Of a stretch of 64,000 bases of DNA, positions 1-13,525 are shown piece after piece (the first letter of the stretch is position 1; each line of letters begins with the position of its first letter). The translations under genes and the position numbers were made by a program. Under the pieces are notes generated by a model. It saw only the letters and a list, made by a program, of their open reading frames with translations. It was not told where the DNA came from and did not search any database. The stretch is from Megaleporinus macrocephalus (lineage: Eukaryota; Chordata; Actinopteri; Characiformes; Anostomidae). Location: assembly GCA_021613375.1 (NCBI GenBank), contig CM038725.1:12046589-12110588 (forward strand). Reading direction: 5' to 3'.

Positions 1-793
1 GAGAGAGAACGGGTGAGTGAGAGAGAGATCACTCCTCTGAGTTTAGGAACACGCTGCTTCTGTATAGCCCCAGCCCAGACCACAGGAAGGAATGTGCTTA
101 CAGCGATGGAAAGCAAGGGCAAGCGGAAAGGGAGGGAGAGAGAGGGAGTACTGTAAGTGCAGATGAGAGGGAGATTATGGAAGAAAGATGGAGAGAAAGA
201 ATGGAAAAAAGGTGAAAAAAGAGAAAAGATAGATAAATGTTAGGGTGAGCTAAAGTATATGTTTTATATATATTGTCACTGCTGAACGTCACAGTGGAGT
301 TAAATTAAACACAGTGTTACATGTTAGAAGCTCATCTCCTCCTATATAGTGTAACACAATCCGTTTTTGGAAGTCTTTCCTTGTGTTTATGTTAGAAGGC
401 TCATCTGGTATAAACAGAAGTGTACTGAATTCACTGTGTTTCACTTTCCCAGACTTTTAAGTGACTGATACAACTCAGCTCTCTATCCCTGACATTGAAG
501 TGTGTTGGCTTAGGATGTACTGCTCACCACTTTCAGCTGAACTATTCATAAATGTTAGGTTCTGGAAGCTAAGTTTAAAGTTTCAGTAGTAGCAGAAAAC
601 ATGTATGTTGCATGTTTAAGAAATGTTTTAACTTTGCTCTAATATTTTTCGTAACACTTACTGTATATCCAATTATAAAATACTATATGACATACGTAAT
701 ACTGTATAATGCCAGATGTAAGCTTGTTTTTCATTGCCTTTTCATTGCCAAACAGTTACAGGCATAATACATTATAAAGCAAGAATAAATTAT

Positions 794-1003
794 TGGTGTA
801 GTGTAGTGTGTTACGCTGCTGCCCTCTATTCTGCTGCCCTCCATGCTGTACACTGGGCTTCGAGTCCCCATCTGGTTAACCATCATACACCATACCAATA
901 AGAGTCCTTGGGCAAGACTCCTAAAACTGCCTTCACCTACCTGTGCACGTGTAAACTGTTAGTTGCTCTGGATAAGAGGATCTTACATAAGCCATGAATG
1001 TAG
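794..1003 (+). repeat. tRNA-derived SINE (type A)
   Basis: The head contains GGTGTAGTGTAGTGTGTTAC (A-box-like) and GGCTTCGAGTCCC at 856-868 (B box of the RNA polymerase III promoter). The body is CAATAAGAGTCCTTGGGCAA and the tail TTGCTCTGGATAAGAGGAT, a form common in otophysan fish SINEs as I recall them. It is diverged and lacks a clear 3' simple repeat or target duplication. Confidence 0.8.
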
Positions 1004-1130
1004 CATTTTTAAAATCACTCTCTATAACATAATAATATCTGTTTATAAGAAAATGTTAGACTCTAATGTTATAGAGCATTACGCCAGGCAATTACAAGCT
1101 TTAAGTGATGTGAGATAATCCCAGGGTATT

Positions 1131-1376
1131 GGCATGGTGGCCAGTGGGTAAAATTGTTGCCTCACAGCAGAAGAACCTGGGTTTGATTCCCCAGACAAAC
1201 CACCAGGGTCTGTTCTGTGTGTTTGCATGTTCTTGCAGTGTCTGCGTGCATTTCTTCCCACAGCTAAAAGAAATGCAGATACTGAAATGCCCCTAGGAGT
1301 GCTGGGATAGGCTCCAGCCCACCCAGCCCTCTGCAACACAGAGGGATTAGTGGTTTTGATGATGCATGATTGAATG
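1131..1376 (+). repeat. tRNA-derived SINE (type B, HE1/V-SINE-like)
   Basis: It starts GGCATGGTGGCCAGTGGGTA (A box), has GGGTTTGATTCCCC at 1179-1192 (B box), then TTTGCATGTTCTTGCAGTGT, and ends with GGGATAGGCTCCAGCCCACC and a TGATTGAATG tail. The order and motifs match teleost tRNA SINEs of this type. The middle is shortened relative to full copies, so this is an internally deleted copy. Confidence 0.85.
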
Positions 1377-1903
1377 TTAATACAGGACTTACAAGAAGAA
1401 GTGAGCAAAGCTGGCTAAAATCCATCGCTAATGTTAGCTGTATTCCTAAACATGTCAGCTGTTGTTTACTGCAGTTATTTACTGCCTACAGCAGCTCGCT
1501 GTGCTGCTAAGCTAAAAAATAAGAAAACTATTAAATTCATACTCTACATATAAAAGTTATGCCTTAAAAAAATAAATGAATTTTCTCCCTGGAAGTGATT
1601 ATACCCATCAAATGTGTACATGGATGTGTACATCACATAGACAAAGACTATCAGCATGACAAACATTGTCAACAAAATAGTGACTGAAAAGGCAAAGGCA
1701 GAAGAATAATGCTTATTAGTATGCATGTCCTACATAACAAATTAAGCTACCCATAAAAAATATTACAGTATAAAAAAAAGAAGAAAAAGGAAACAAAAAA
1801 AACAATTTAACTTTAAACACTTTATCTGCTGTGGTGCAGTAAATATACCAGAAATGTGTTATAAGGTCATAGTGCATTACAGCATTCATGTTTACTGTGT
1901 TTG

Positions 1904-2463
1904 TTAACACTTACTATAAATGCTGTATATACTAATATATACTATTGATATATATTTACCTTATAATACCAGAACATATACATGCATAATTGCTCTTAAG
2001 TGGCCATAATTACATGAATAACATATTATAAAGCAAGAATATATGACTAAATATATGACTAAAGTCAGCTTCTGTAATTAATTCTAACATGTCTGTTCCA
2101 GTTTCCAGTTACCAGCTAAACATAAATTACTTTGTCAAATTGATACTGCATAAACAAGTTGTTTTTATATTTTAGAAAATTTTCGACAGTTGTGATAGCA
2201 TTATACTGGAAATATTCCAGAACCCATTGTGGTGTATTACCATATTCATGTTTACAGTGGTATAATTAAGGGGTATTTTAATGCATTAAAAAAACCTAAC
2301 ATTACACAGTCGTATTCTTTTGCTTTATTTAGTGTTAGACATGCAAATGAAGTACTAATTATATAGGCTTATTGCCAGGCATCATAAGGTATTATGCATG
2401 CTATATAATGCTATATAAATATGTTTATACAGTATTGTAATTATAGAATTCATAAGAAGTGTT
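1904..2463 (+). mobile_element. TIR-bearing MITE, solitary copy of the 13.5-kb array family
   Basis: It starts AACACTTACTATAAATGC and ends GAATTCATAAGAAGTGTT, an imperfect inverted pair. The interior shares in order with the array units: TTATAATACCAG, GCATAATTGCT, TAAATTACTTTGTCAAATTG, TGTGGTGTATTACCATATTC and GCATCATAAGGTATTATGCA. No open frame is present. A further fragment begins directly after it (about 2468-2600, CTTCTTATGAATATTATA) and a left-end fragment sits at about 650-720. Confidence 0.75.
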
Positions 2464-3849
2464 GACCAGTCTTCTTATGAATATTATATTATAGATGTCA
2501 TAATGTGATATGAAAACAGACATTGTAAAGTCACATACTCATGTTTTATAAAGAGTCTTTATAGTTATGTATAAGTAATTATATAAGCTTATGGCGGGCT
2601 ACCATTTTTTTTTTTTAATGATTACACAAAAACTAATATGCGTGCCCTACTTTTCCACATATCAGCACATACACATCAACAATGAACGTCAATACAGTTG
2701 TTGCAATCCTCCTGCACTGATAATGGATCAATAACATACAAACAGCATAAGTACATAATTACACATTAAGAAAAGGTCATAATAAGAATGATAGGATCAC
2801 AGTATGTGTTTATCTAACTGATTATACTCCATTATTATATTTAGAGCAAGGTTAAAGGACTAAAAGAGAAGGTGGGGCAGGGAGAGAGAGAGCGAGCAAG
2901 CAAATGAGAGAGAGGTACAAGCGTCAGAGGACTGGAAGTAACACCTCAGTGAAAGCCCAGTGGGTCAACTTTGGCCCTGTACCCTGTGTTCTCTGACTGA
3001 CATGGAATGTGTGACCTACTTTTCACATCCAAGTCCTTCGTAACATCCACAGCGTCTGGCCTACATGCAGGCTCTTCAAGTGTCATAGACATTGAGTTGC
3101 CATTGAAAGTTCGTGACTCAGTGTGTCATTGGAGTCAACGTGTTCCTCGGGCACCATTATGATCAAAGCACCCAAACCCATGCCAGCCAGACGCTCTGCG
3201 ACGGTGCTATTACCAAAGCATGGAGCACGATGTTCTCGAAAAAGGCATAAGTGGTCCCTAATGGAAGCGTGTTATTGGAAATGTCAGATTGCCCTCACAT
3301 CGATTCGTTCCAGATTAAAGCTAATCATCGCTGCTGTTTTAGGTGCATGTATGTCCATTAGAGATGGGACTTGGAGAGCAGACTAAAGTCTCTGTTGCAC
3401 TGATTGAGTTTTTGGCGTCACGTAATTTGATTACGAGACAAATACTAGAACAAAGCACCAGGTGTGCATATGATTGGTGTTGCTAATTTAGGACGCAGAG
3501 CTCGGTGAAACCATAAAAGATGTTTTCTCTCGGAGCAGCTGAGCACGTCGCCGTATGTGATGATAGATAGCTTGAAAGGCCAGTTCTGCTGAAGGTAGTT
3601 GCAAAGAAGCATAAGCTCTTAATCACACAGTCGCTCAATTTATCATTATCTCCAAGAGGCATCCAGATGCTGTGTTCTACTGGGAGCCTAGTCTACTGGG
3701 GCCAGATGATCTTGTAATGAGAATACATGTATGGGAACAACTTGTTAAACTTCTGCTGGAGGTGTGCAGTGAAGTCTACCACGAACAAGGGGACACCACT
3801 ACAAAGAGGCTAACTAACACCAAGTAAATGACCTTGTGTCTAGATCTAT

Positions 3850-4303
3850 TGTCCATTATTATCAGCCCCACATACTATACAGGAGCATCTGCATAATTTC
3901 CCTGTTCTTCAATAGTCAGGACTCCCACAGGACCACCACAGAGCAGGCATTAGTTGGTTGGTGGATCATTCTCACTGCTGCAGTGACACTGATGTGGTGG
4001 TGTGTTAGTGTGTGTAGCACGAGTGGAGCAGCCACAGCAGTGCTGCTGGAGTGTTTAAACAATGCGTCCACTTGCTGTCCACTCTGTTAGACACCCCTAC
4101 CTTGCTGGCCCAAAAGACGGAGACGATCTGCCACTGCATATTTTGTGTTCTTCTAGTTCCTCATCAATAGTCACAGGACGCTGCCCACTGTTGTCTGGAT
4201 ATTTTTCTTAGTTGGTGGACTATTCTCAGTTCAGCAGTGATATGAAGGCATTGTGTCTGATCCACGCGTACAAGCTCAACACACCACCACCATAAAGCAT
4301 ATC
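3850..4303 (+). mobile_element. Fold-back DNA repeat (ACCGATCAGCC family), partial
   Basis: Contains GGACCACCACAGAGCAGGCA, GGTGGATCATTCTCACTGCT, TGTCCACTCTGTTAGACACC, CACAGGACGCTGCCCACTG and CTGGATATTTTTCTTAGTTG in the order of a widespread fish fold-back repeat. The right arm (AACACACCACCACCAT near 4277) is inverted relative to the left (ATGTGGTGGTGTGTTAG near 3990), as expected for such elements. Both termini are missing. Confidence 0.7.
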
Positions 4304-6925
4304 TGCATTCATAAAGCGTCCCGTTGGCCCAGAAGTTTGACACTCCTTTTGCTCCCACCCTATTAAGTCAACTCTCCCACCCAAGTATAGACCTAACCTG
4401 CCCCAGCAAGACCACAGAGAGATTTTTCAGTCAGTGATCACAAGCAGAGATGCTGTCTTTATTCATGTAGACCTTTACAGCTAATTAGTAGTGCTTGTTT
4501 ACTCCAGCAGCTTTGAATTTAAATATTCATGCCTCATTCACTCCAACAAGAAGCCATTGATATTCCAACAAAGTGCATTTGCAGAGTTTTCAAAACGCCT
4601 CTATTGCAGACTCACGCAGGTGAATAGAAGTGCGGGAACGAATCCTATTCAAATACAGATCAGAGTGTTTTCGGTTTTTTTGTTTGGCGGGGGGCATTGT
4701 TCAAGCACTCTGTAATTGTTCTGGGGGTTTGAGCAGTTGGGCTGTTTTTTAATGAAGGGAAGGATGTGATCGATGACTCAGTGTGTTCCTGCCACTATAG
4801 TAACACTTGTTCGCTCCCTCATTAAACGAAGGAATAAAATTCAGTGTTCACAACAGGTCAGGGAGGTGTGGGAGTGCAAATAAGGCTTATCTGATAAAAC
4901 TCCGGCGCAGCCCTTCTCCTTGTCTCGTCTCTAATCAGCACTGTCGCATCTGTCTGTCGGAGCACGTTGGCTGGGAGGTAACATGGGCGTGAGGTACTGA
5001 ACCTGCTGATTGTAGCCATTGGTCTTATTGTAGAGGTAGCGAACAGGGGTTGATAATTGTAGACTATGGATATGTAGAGATACAGGGTCTGTACATGTGG
5101 AATGTGTTGCAGCTTATCCTAATATAGTAGCTAGGTCATAGGTCACCAAAGTAGAGTTGTTTAATGAGGAGCTGCAAGATAACTGACATGATTTAAGAGT
5201 TCAAAGCTGCCAGTATCTTGACTTCAGTTACAGTTCTTGTACAGTATGCACAGATATGTAGGTCAGTACTAGTGGCAAGGCTGGTGAATCCTTAAAATGT
5301 CATTATAAATAAAATGTTTTTAACCACCTGTATTGTTTTCAACAAGAGTATTGGTGACACCGAGTTAAACCACAAATTAAGACCCTGGAGTTTAATTGCA
5401 GCGCGTTTAATTGTCTTCATTAGCATGTGGTGAAAACTGTAATAACAGAAAATAAACCCACAAACATTGAAATTAACATTGAAATAAACATTAATATCCA
5501 AACTTGTCTGTATAAACCATTATATAATGAAACTTACGGCATTCCTTCCTGATAATTCAATGTGGATGGCATCTGATTACGCTTCCATACTGTTTCTTCC
5601 ACATGGATCTTTGTTTTTCTTGCAAAAATCCATCTTTAAACAGTATGGCACAATTCCCAGTCCATCATGACAGACGGTCCAGCCTCGCCAATACATTGAG
5701 TTCAATTACAACACTCAAGTCAAGTCAAGTTAAGAGATCAGATGTACTCAGATGTACAATCCTGTGTAAAAGTCAAAGATCACCCTGCTTTTATTTGATT
5801 TCCAGTCAAATCTACTGTTGGGAACAAGCTTTTCATTTTTCAGCATTAAGAAATAAACAAAACCATATACAGGTCCGTGCAAGCATTATTATATATTTGA
5901 AAAGCTATTTTTTCAGACAGGAAGCTTTTATTTGCTCAGCAAACACTCTTTATATTATTTATTCAAATAGTATTAATACAGTAAGCAGTGGTTTAACATA
6001 TGACAGTTAGTTTATTTAACCCGTTCTAAGCTTCTCCTTGTGGAAACAGCCCAGTATTATTTACAGTATCATCTTGTACCTGCTTTGACTGCTCAGTACT
6101 TCATTAAGCTAAATTTATATCCATTTAGACTCAAAATAAATAAATAAATAAAGAATGGTTTCCGACTCTTGCTCAGTAATGTTAATGTGCAGAAATGTAG
6201 GCCATGCAGTCAGTGGAACTCCAGTCAGAGTCTTGCTGATTATTGAGAACTGTAATACTAATAAGTGTTTTAAATAACGCTCTGCTATAAATAAAATGTG
6301 TGCTTAGGCATATTTAAACAGTGTAGCATATGCTGCCAGCCTGATTCTCTAAGACCAGTTTGAGTCTTTCTATTTATTTGCCTGAGAGACTCTCCACACT
6401 GCATTTGATTGATTTTCCACGTGAAGAACACTCCTGGCCCAAGTGCGCTGGCCTTGTTCTAGCTCTGAGTACGGCCTCCTAATTAAGAGTCTCATAATGA
6501 ATCCACTTTCACTGGCAGCCCGTTTGGGTTTTCGCCCCAGGTCAATAAACATGCCCACTCATCCTCCACGCCAAAGCAGAGGCTGTAAAAGAGGTTCTGC
6601 ATGTGCGCTTGTTGCGCTTGTGTGTGTGTGGGGGGGTGGGGAATGAATTTTCTCCGTACTGTGGAAAAATTGACTCGCCGTGGGGGCATTGCCAGCCCAT
6701 CTCACCCTACAACTGGAAACAGCACCGATGCCAACCTGACTGGCTTTCTGGGCATGAAACAGGCTGGAATCTTAACAGCTATTGGAGCTTGAAAAGCACA
6801 GTCAGCATGACTAGCCTTGACAAGTATATTGAACTGACCTAGTTTTACCGACTTGACAGGTATCAAACGTGTCTCTGTCCTGTGTGGTTCAAGTCATTAA
6901 TGCCGCGTTGGCTTTTGTTCTCCAG

Positions 6926-7047
6926 AGGTTCCGATGGTGCTGTATCTGTTTGCCCTGGTGTCATTGGTGTGTCTGTGGGCTGGTCTCCACATGGCCTACA
7001 GGTATCTCTGGATGCTCATTCTTCTCGTCATCTTCAACGTCTTTCTG
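6926..7047 (+). CDS. adgrv1: ADGRV1 exon encoding TM6 and the first part of TM7
   Basis: This is an internal coding exon of 122 bp: two bases completing a split codon, then 40 codons, read in the frame that starts [12 protein letters not shown]. The acceptor is a pyrimidine-rich TTTTGTTCTCCAG and the donor is CTG|GTAAGT, a strong consensus. The product has two hydrophobic segments, [17 protein letters not shown] (helix 6) and [14 protein letters not shown] (start of helix 7), separated by a short loop with HMAYRY. Joining phase 0 to the exon at 21575 continues helix 7 as [18 protein letters not shown]1 is the giant adhesion GPCR whose Calx-beta repeat ectodomain forms ankle links of hair-cell stereocilia and links at the photoreceptor periciliary membrane. 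The ectodomain is not in this window. Identification rests on the joined tail sequence, especially the terminal exon. The following intron is 14.5 kb. Confidence 0.88.
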
Positions 7048-9483
7048 GTAAGTATGTCCACCTTCGTTATGATTCACATCACCTCATCATCCACACCCTA
7101 AACTCAACGCAGATGTTTTGCACATTGATATCCATTAGTCTGTTGTAAATGTTAAGATGCAGGTATTAATTCATTGTCACTTGTTCCATTATCAACACTG
7201 CAGGTATATGCCAAAGTTTGACCATCCCCCAGTCCAATGATATGTTTTATTGATGAAAGTGCAAATAAGTTGGCATGTTCTCTGCAGGCGACAGAAATAT
7301 ACCATTTTCTGTAAACTTTTGCACACACATTGAAATAAGGAAACTTTTTTAAAGAATTTTTTTAAGAAAAAAACTTGATGCATGTATGTACACAGATATA
7401 AATAACCAGGCAAATATTTGAAAAAGTTGTATGATAGTATGAGACTAAACAATAATAGCACATCTGTAACTATCCATTTATTTTTGTGCAAAATGCATAA
7501 TAAAAACAAAATTAAATACTTTAGGCCTTTAGAAAGCAATGACATATGCATGTTTAATACTTGAAAGAAACTGCCTATAGTGAAGCAGGTTTGTTGTGTC
7601 AGTAGCCTCTACTGATTTACACATTGTACTACCAACTCTAGGAATGAGAATAGTCATTATGTTTGAAGTAGTATAACTGATTGGTAGTGCAAATATTCTT
7701 GTAGTTTGTTATTGGCTGTATAGCAGAGTGGTTAAGTCACTTACACTTCACACAGCAAATCTAAGAGCTCCATTGCCACCAATCTAATTACATCTCTCTG
7801 GTGCTGCATACCAGTTGAGACTCCTACATATTACTGATTGATAACATCAAAACACATCCATACAAAACATATTTTATATCAGAAGTTTTCTTCTTTCATT
7901 TATTTAATTAAATTAAATTAAAATTTAATTTATTTTTTTTTACTTTTTCTTCATAACCCAAACCTTGCATTCCTTCATTAGATCCTGTAGAGGATACCAT
8001 AAATGTGACATTTAACATATCTAAAAAAAAAATCGTAGCATATTCAACAAAATAAAATATAAAATGTGCTGTAACTTTTGCACAGGTCACATGTAATCTT
8101 CTATTTTATCTCCAATGTCTCGAATTCATGTGTTAACTTTCTCAACAACTTTTGAATACGAAGGCGTGTATCTGATGGTCTTGGATAAGAGGGGTAAAGA
8201 TGCTTGTTCATGAGAAGGTCACACCATGGCTGATATCTTGACATTGTTATCTTGTCTGTGAATTCGTACCTGGTAATAAATTCCCTCATATTGACGAGCA
8301 TGGAGTGATAAGGAGGTTGTCTCTCATTCTGCTAAGTGTACAGCTTTAAGGAAAAGATAAGATGAAGGAACTTGGATGGAGATGGTTTTTGCTAATGTGT
8401 AAACGGGCACACAATTAACGCTGAGTCGAGAAGCCAAATTAGAGACGCGCATCTTACAGTCTTATCGATTTTCTTGCGCACTCTTGCATAATATTGATCC
8501 CTTAAGCTACTGAACGCACACTTGAGCTTGCCCAGGGTGAGCCTTGACCATAATCCCTAGATGTCTTCATAAAAAAGAGAGAGTCTGTTTAAATATTGAC
8601 TTTAGGTGAGTGTCACAAGAAAAATAGGATGTGGAGAGCATGATTCTTCCTGCAGCGATGAACTGATAGAATGTATCTTTCATGATCTTTCATGAAGCTT
8701 TTGAGAACATCTCAGCGTTTCGCTGGAGATCGTTCCACACTTTTATTTTATTTTATTCAAGTGTTCTAATGTTTCTCATTCAGTAGAAGCAGATGTGTTC
8801 CGTCCGCTCATGTAAACATGTTTTGGAGTCTGGGAATGATTTGAAGGTTGCATTGACGTGGTTGGCATTAGTGTTTGCTTCATTTTGCCATGCCGCTCAC
8901 ACTGATCCGATGTGACAGGACTATGTGAAGTGTGTCACACACCAGCATGCCGACTCACGGCGCCTCTGTGTGAAAATAGTTTCTCCAGCGCTGCTGTGGC
9001 TCCTCAACTTCAACACAAAACCTTACCCCAACTTTAACTTAACCCTGCTCCTATTTCTAACTTTAACACTGATGAGAATCTATACATAGCTTGTTCATTT
9101 TGTGAACATCTATTGATAAAGTAGAACCAAGGTATTTCTTTGGGCCAGGTTGAAAGCCTAAACCTAGACTAGATAGCATTTCAAAAGCTGGGTCATTAAT
9201 AGGAACCTGGCCTTGTACATCCAATTGCTATTAGGCACTTACCTGCGTACCTTCATGTTGGAGACAGTATACATTTTAATTTTAACTCTGGTTATAAGTG
9301 TATTAATTAAAAAGGCAGCAAAAATGTATAAAACGCAGATCTTTTAGCATAGTAACGTAGTCCCACCTAAACAGTCTGCTCTTCCAGGATACAAGAAATA
9401 TCAGTATGAAATATTCTAAATATCTTTAAGGCTGCTAATTTAGTTTTAAGCAATTATCTGCTGATAGTTGTATATTCTTTAAA

Positions 9484-9625
9484 AAGTTAGTTCTTTAAGG
9501 ATTCTTTAGTACCTGGGTTCTAAGTAGAACCACTCAAAAACCATTGGGCTAAACTTTGCATGGTAATATGGTTCTTCAGATCAATGGAAATGGTTCTATA
9601 TGACACCAAAAAGGGCTCCTTTATT
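9484..9625 (+). repeat. Short palindromic repeat of the AGAACC/GGTTCT type
   Basis: Contains CTTTAAGGATTCTTTAGTAC, GGTTCTAAGTAGAACCACTC, GGTTCTATATGACACCAAAA and AGGGCTCCTTTATTG. Related segments occur at about 51597-51810 and 62446-62520, so this is a dispersed MITE-like family. Boundaries are uncertain. Confidence 0.5.
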
Positions 9626-11535
9626 GTTATCATAATTATTTTGTATGGATGCACAATTATCAAGAAACAATATAGTATCAGTTTAAAAATAAAGTATTGA
9701 TATTTATATGTGACCCAATATATTATATTGATTTGTGGATTTGATGTATAATGGAACAGAATGTTTAGATAAGCCTGGGTTAGTGTGGTAAAATTTCTGC
9801 ATACAATTCATTCATGCTGCCTTTGTAGTCCTATAAAGTAAACATTATCTCTTAATATAATCCAGGTGGAACCAGTCTTTATTTCTATGTTTAATGAATG
9901 TTTACGATCGCTAAAGTTTGAACAACCCTCGACAGTGCTAACCACTACACCACCCATACTGGAAACCACTAAAACATTAAATTATAAAATGTGCTGTAAC
10001 TTTTGCACAGGCCACATTTCATTTTCTTGTGCCTTAACATGTGTGTAAAGGATATTTGAACTTATTTTTATTTACCAAACCAACAAAGCCTGAACATTGA
10101 CCAGGGGTGTCTAAACTTTTGCATGCAACTGCTTTAACATGGGATGCTACCAAAATTCCCATAGCAGTGCTTCTTTACTTTAAAGCAGAGAGCTCCTGTC
10201 TCCTTCAGCCCGCTATTAACAGGTGTAATATTACTGCTGTTAAGGTAAAAGATTTATCTTCATGGTTTATAATGATTACATAGTTTATAACGATTATAAC
10301 CATATAATTCAAGAGACTTCGGGGGAAATGGTGTTTCCTCATTTCTCATGCGCTCTGTTACCTGCATTATCTTCTCTTATTCACATGTAATAAAGTTGGA
10401 ATAGAACATCCTCTTCAAGGCATTCACAAGAAAGCTGCTATTGATCAACTGTAAACAAAAACACCTGACGTACCTATGGGTTATAGCATTTGATCTGGTA
10501 CAGGTTACTAATTGCGTCTGCACCAGCAAACACGGTTATAAAAGACTGAGCCGAAGGGCATCAATAAACTGCAGTGAAGAACAAGCAGCATCAAGTGTTA
10601 ATAGTTGTTATAGATGCCAGTTCATGGAGAACATTCCTAAGAGGTCAAGAAAGTGATCTAAATAAAAGACAATAAAAGACGTTCTTTCTTATGTTCTTCC
10701 TTATAACACAAGCCATGAGCTTTCAGTTTGCACCGTATCGTATCATCCTTACTCACAATCTGATGCTCATGTATAGCTCCATCAGTGGTGCAGTTTACTC
10801 TTCTTATTAGATTTAAGCTTGAGTTCATAAAGATGAAATTCATAAAGACTAAGTTAACTGATTTAGACTGAAGTCGTTTTGCCTTGAATGACGCTACATT
10901 ATTTATGTTCATTTTATTGTAAAAATGATTGAAAATGACACAAACAAACTTTTACCAAATGTGCTGATGGAAACAGTTTTAAGCCTCACTCAAAAATCAG
11001 TCAGTACGTGACTAGCAAACACAACACTTATTAGTGGCACACACATAAAAGCAATAATAAGTTTCATTAAAACACAAAGATGTTTACTTTACAATTCTTA
11101 ATGTCACACACTGATTTTTAGACTTTGGGGCACATAAACTTCAAAATGCTGGGATCTAACTGCTTACCATGTGGTCATGAAGGACAGAGATGCAGTCTCT
11201 TCCTGCCTCGTCTAAAGTAACATTGTCTAGGATCTTAGGATGGGGCTGCTTTTATTTTATTTATTTTATTTAAAAATTAGACTTCTACATTATAGAAGTC
11301 AGACTGAAAGGTTTGTTATTATATATATTGAATTGCATTATTTTATTTTTTTTTTTTTTAATTCCAAAAGCTGCAACTTGAATTATGGCCTGAATAATTA
11401 AATATGTTCTCTTTAGTGGTAAACATAAACCTAACATCAGGGCTTATAAACTGCATGTAGATAGACCAAACAGACCAAACGATTTTTTTTTTGTACATCA
11501 TTAGAACACATTGACTTACATTAATAGTGAATAAG

Positions 11536-11610
11536 TTGTTTGTCCTCTCCTGTAAAGTTGCAATTTTGGAGATAAATCTTTTTTTTTTTTTTTTGGACAG
11601 CAATGATATA
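11536..11610 (+). repeat. R1 dispersed repeat, copy 1 (partial)
   Basis: Contains TTTGTCCTCTCCTGTAAAGT, then TTTTGGAGATAAAT and GGACAGCAATGATAT. It matches the 3' half of the better copies at 21300 and 45112. Confidence 0.6.
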
Positions 11611-12681
11611 CATCTATAGGCTTTGACATCACTCCCACAACTAACTGGCAGTCTGGCATGTTTATAAAAAGTGGATGTTCTGGTTTTCTTGGCCAAAATA
11701 ATGGGTCTGAACTACAAATAAATATAAAAAAATTAAATTGCAGTTGCAATATTGGCCAGAAACAATGAAAATTCAATATTTTTCCAGAATTGTTTAGTCA
11801 CATTCAGTCACACCTGCTACATATTACCTGTTCTTTAACACAGTAAACATCTTAGCTTTAAATCAAGCATATCATTAGCCTCACATGTAATGGTGTTTAC
11901 TGCAACACTCTTTAGTCTACAGCTTCACTCATTGTTTTTCTTTACCAGCTTGTATGTAGAAAACCCCTCAACAAAACATGACAGCATACAGAGAGGTGAA
12001 GCAGCACAGATATGATATGAAAAAAAAACATTAACAGATTATTTGTTTTGCTGTTATATTAAGTCACACAGAAGAAATGTTGGTGACTAAAGAGACCCAC
12101 GAACCAGGTTGTACTAAAACAGAAGAATATTCTTTCTTTCTTTCTTTCATGTTTGCAAATGCCAAAATCTGGCTAATTAAACACAGTTGACGCAGCACAA
12201 ACGAAAGAAAAGGGTATGTGGAGGAGGCAATTAAAGTAGGTCTTTGCATCAAAGTCATTTTAAAGGTATTTTCACAAGCTTTGCAACATTCCTATTTTTT
12301 AGGTTCTCCTTCTTGCTGCTCTTTTGTAGCAGTTTGAATCTGTTTTTAATAATCTGGACTTGCACTCTGTTTTTTTAGTTTTCTGGAAGCTGTTTTACTT
12401 GACGTTGATTTTCCATGTTTATCTCGTTGTCTCTGTGGTGTCCCTGTTGCGTTGAGTCTGCTAGCTTTTATTCTCTCTGTTAAATGTCAGAATGAACAAG
12501 AAAGCACAGCTTTTATAGAGGCTTCCAGGCTTTGTCTACATGCCAATGTATATTATTGATCCAGTATTATATAGTAATGCACAGATGATGATAACGGAAC
12601 CGGTATCAGAACCAGTATCAATTGCAACCAACAGATGTTTCGTTTTTTTGCAGATGTTTCAAAACAGTATTTGATAATTCA

Positions 12682-12765
12682 GTTCAATTCAAGTTTATTT
12701 GTGTAGCGTTTTTTACAACAATGTTGTCACAAAGCAGCTTTACACAAGTTTGAAAACAGACAGTT

Positions 12766-12824
<59 letters not shown>

Positions 12825-13470
12825 TTCAGTGAGCAAGCCAGAGGACAAACTCCCTTAGACTGGAGGAAGAAACTTTGGGAGGAACCAAGGGGAGACCCAT
12901 CCTCCTCTGGTCAAACAGTGTTTACAATTTAATAAACTAAATACCAAAGAAAAGCAAAGAGTATCTGTTTGAAGTCTGGATGGTAAGGCTTTAGAAGCTG
13001 CACAGGTAGAGGCAGTCTCTGACTTTATGAAAAGTGGGAGTGAGCTGAAACAGTCCCATCCTATCTCAATGCTGGTACATCTGGATGGCACAGTGTTGCA
13101 ACTGAGGGTGTTGCAGTTGGCACAAATAAACAAGAGAGCTGGTTGGTGTTAGGTGAGAAGGAGGCCCTGATGGTCAATCTTCCAACAGCGTTCAGCAGGC
13201 TGGGAGGACAGTCATTATCTCAGGAACAGTAAAGAGAGGAAAATTAGTTTGGCTCAGGAGTATAACTGTTAAGAGTATGAAATAAAAAATTAACAGATTT
13301 TAGAGTGTGGCTGGTGACTCCGGCAGATCTAACTATAACAGTATAAACTAAAAGGAGAGAACCAGAAGATAACATAGATATAAGAGCACCCTGAGACACT
13401 GGGATCCCCCCACTCCACCATCAACAAACCTGTTTGATTGTGTGAAGCGGTGGGACCGTGTTGTTAACGT
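12682..13470 (+). repeat. Long teleost interspersed repeat with internal (TA)n
   Basis: It begins AGTTCAATTCAAGTTTATTTG, followed by TTTTTTACAACAATGTTGTC and ACAAAGCAGCTTTACAC, then a (TA)n run at 12771-12823, then GAGCAAGCCAGAGGACAAAC, GGAACCAAGGGGAGACCCAT and, far downstream, CTCCACCATCAACAAACCTG. I recognise this order from an abundant fish repeat but cannot name its class. It has no reading frame of its own. Confidence 0.65.
12771..12823 (+). repeat. (TA)n microsatellite
   Basis: About 26 uninterrupted TA units inside the interspersed repeat at 12682-13470, at the point where the family normally carries variable sequence. Confidence 0.95.
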
Positions 13471-13525
13471 AAGACCACAGTGCTGAGCAACGGTGCTAAA
13501 ATATCCGCAATTTATTAATTTTACT

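Larger units (their letters stand above)
1..6925 (+). other. ADGRV1 intron (3' part), no exon seen
   Basis: This is the stretch upstream of the first recognised ADGRV1 exon. I looked for membrane-helix-coding exons (TM1-TM5 of an adhesion GPCR) with splice signals and saw none. The stretch holds two tRNA-derived SINEs (794-1003, 1131-1376), a TIR-bearing MITE (1904-2463) with another fragment after it, a fold-back repeat (3850-4303) and a Tc1-type terminal fragment near 5740. The exon at 6926 begins with the last two bases of a split codon, so the preceding exon must lie 5' of the window or have been missed. Confidence 0.6.

Noticed and set aside
1131..1192. A box and B box near 1.15 kb as a tRNA gene
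   Set aside because: They continue into a SINE body and tail with no tRNA 3' half.
6603..6842. Overlapping + strand frames around 6.6-6.8 kb as an upstream ADGRV1 exon
   Set aside because: No membrane helix, no similarity to the receptor and no matching donor before the intron that ends at 6925.
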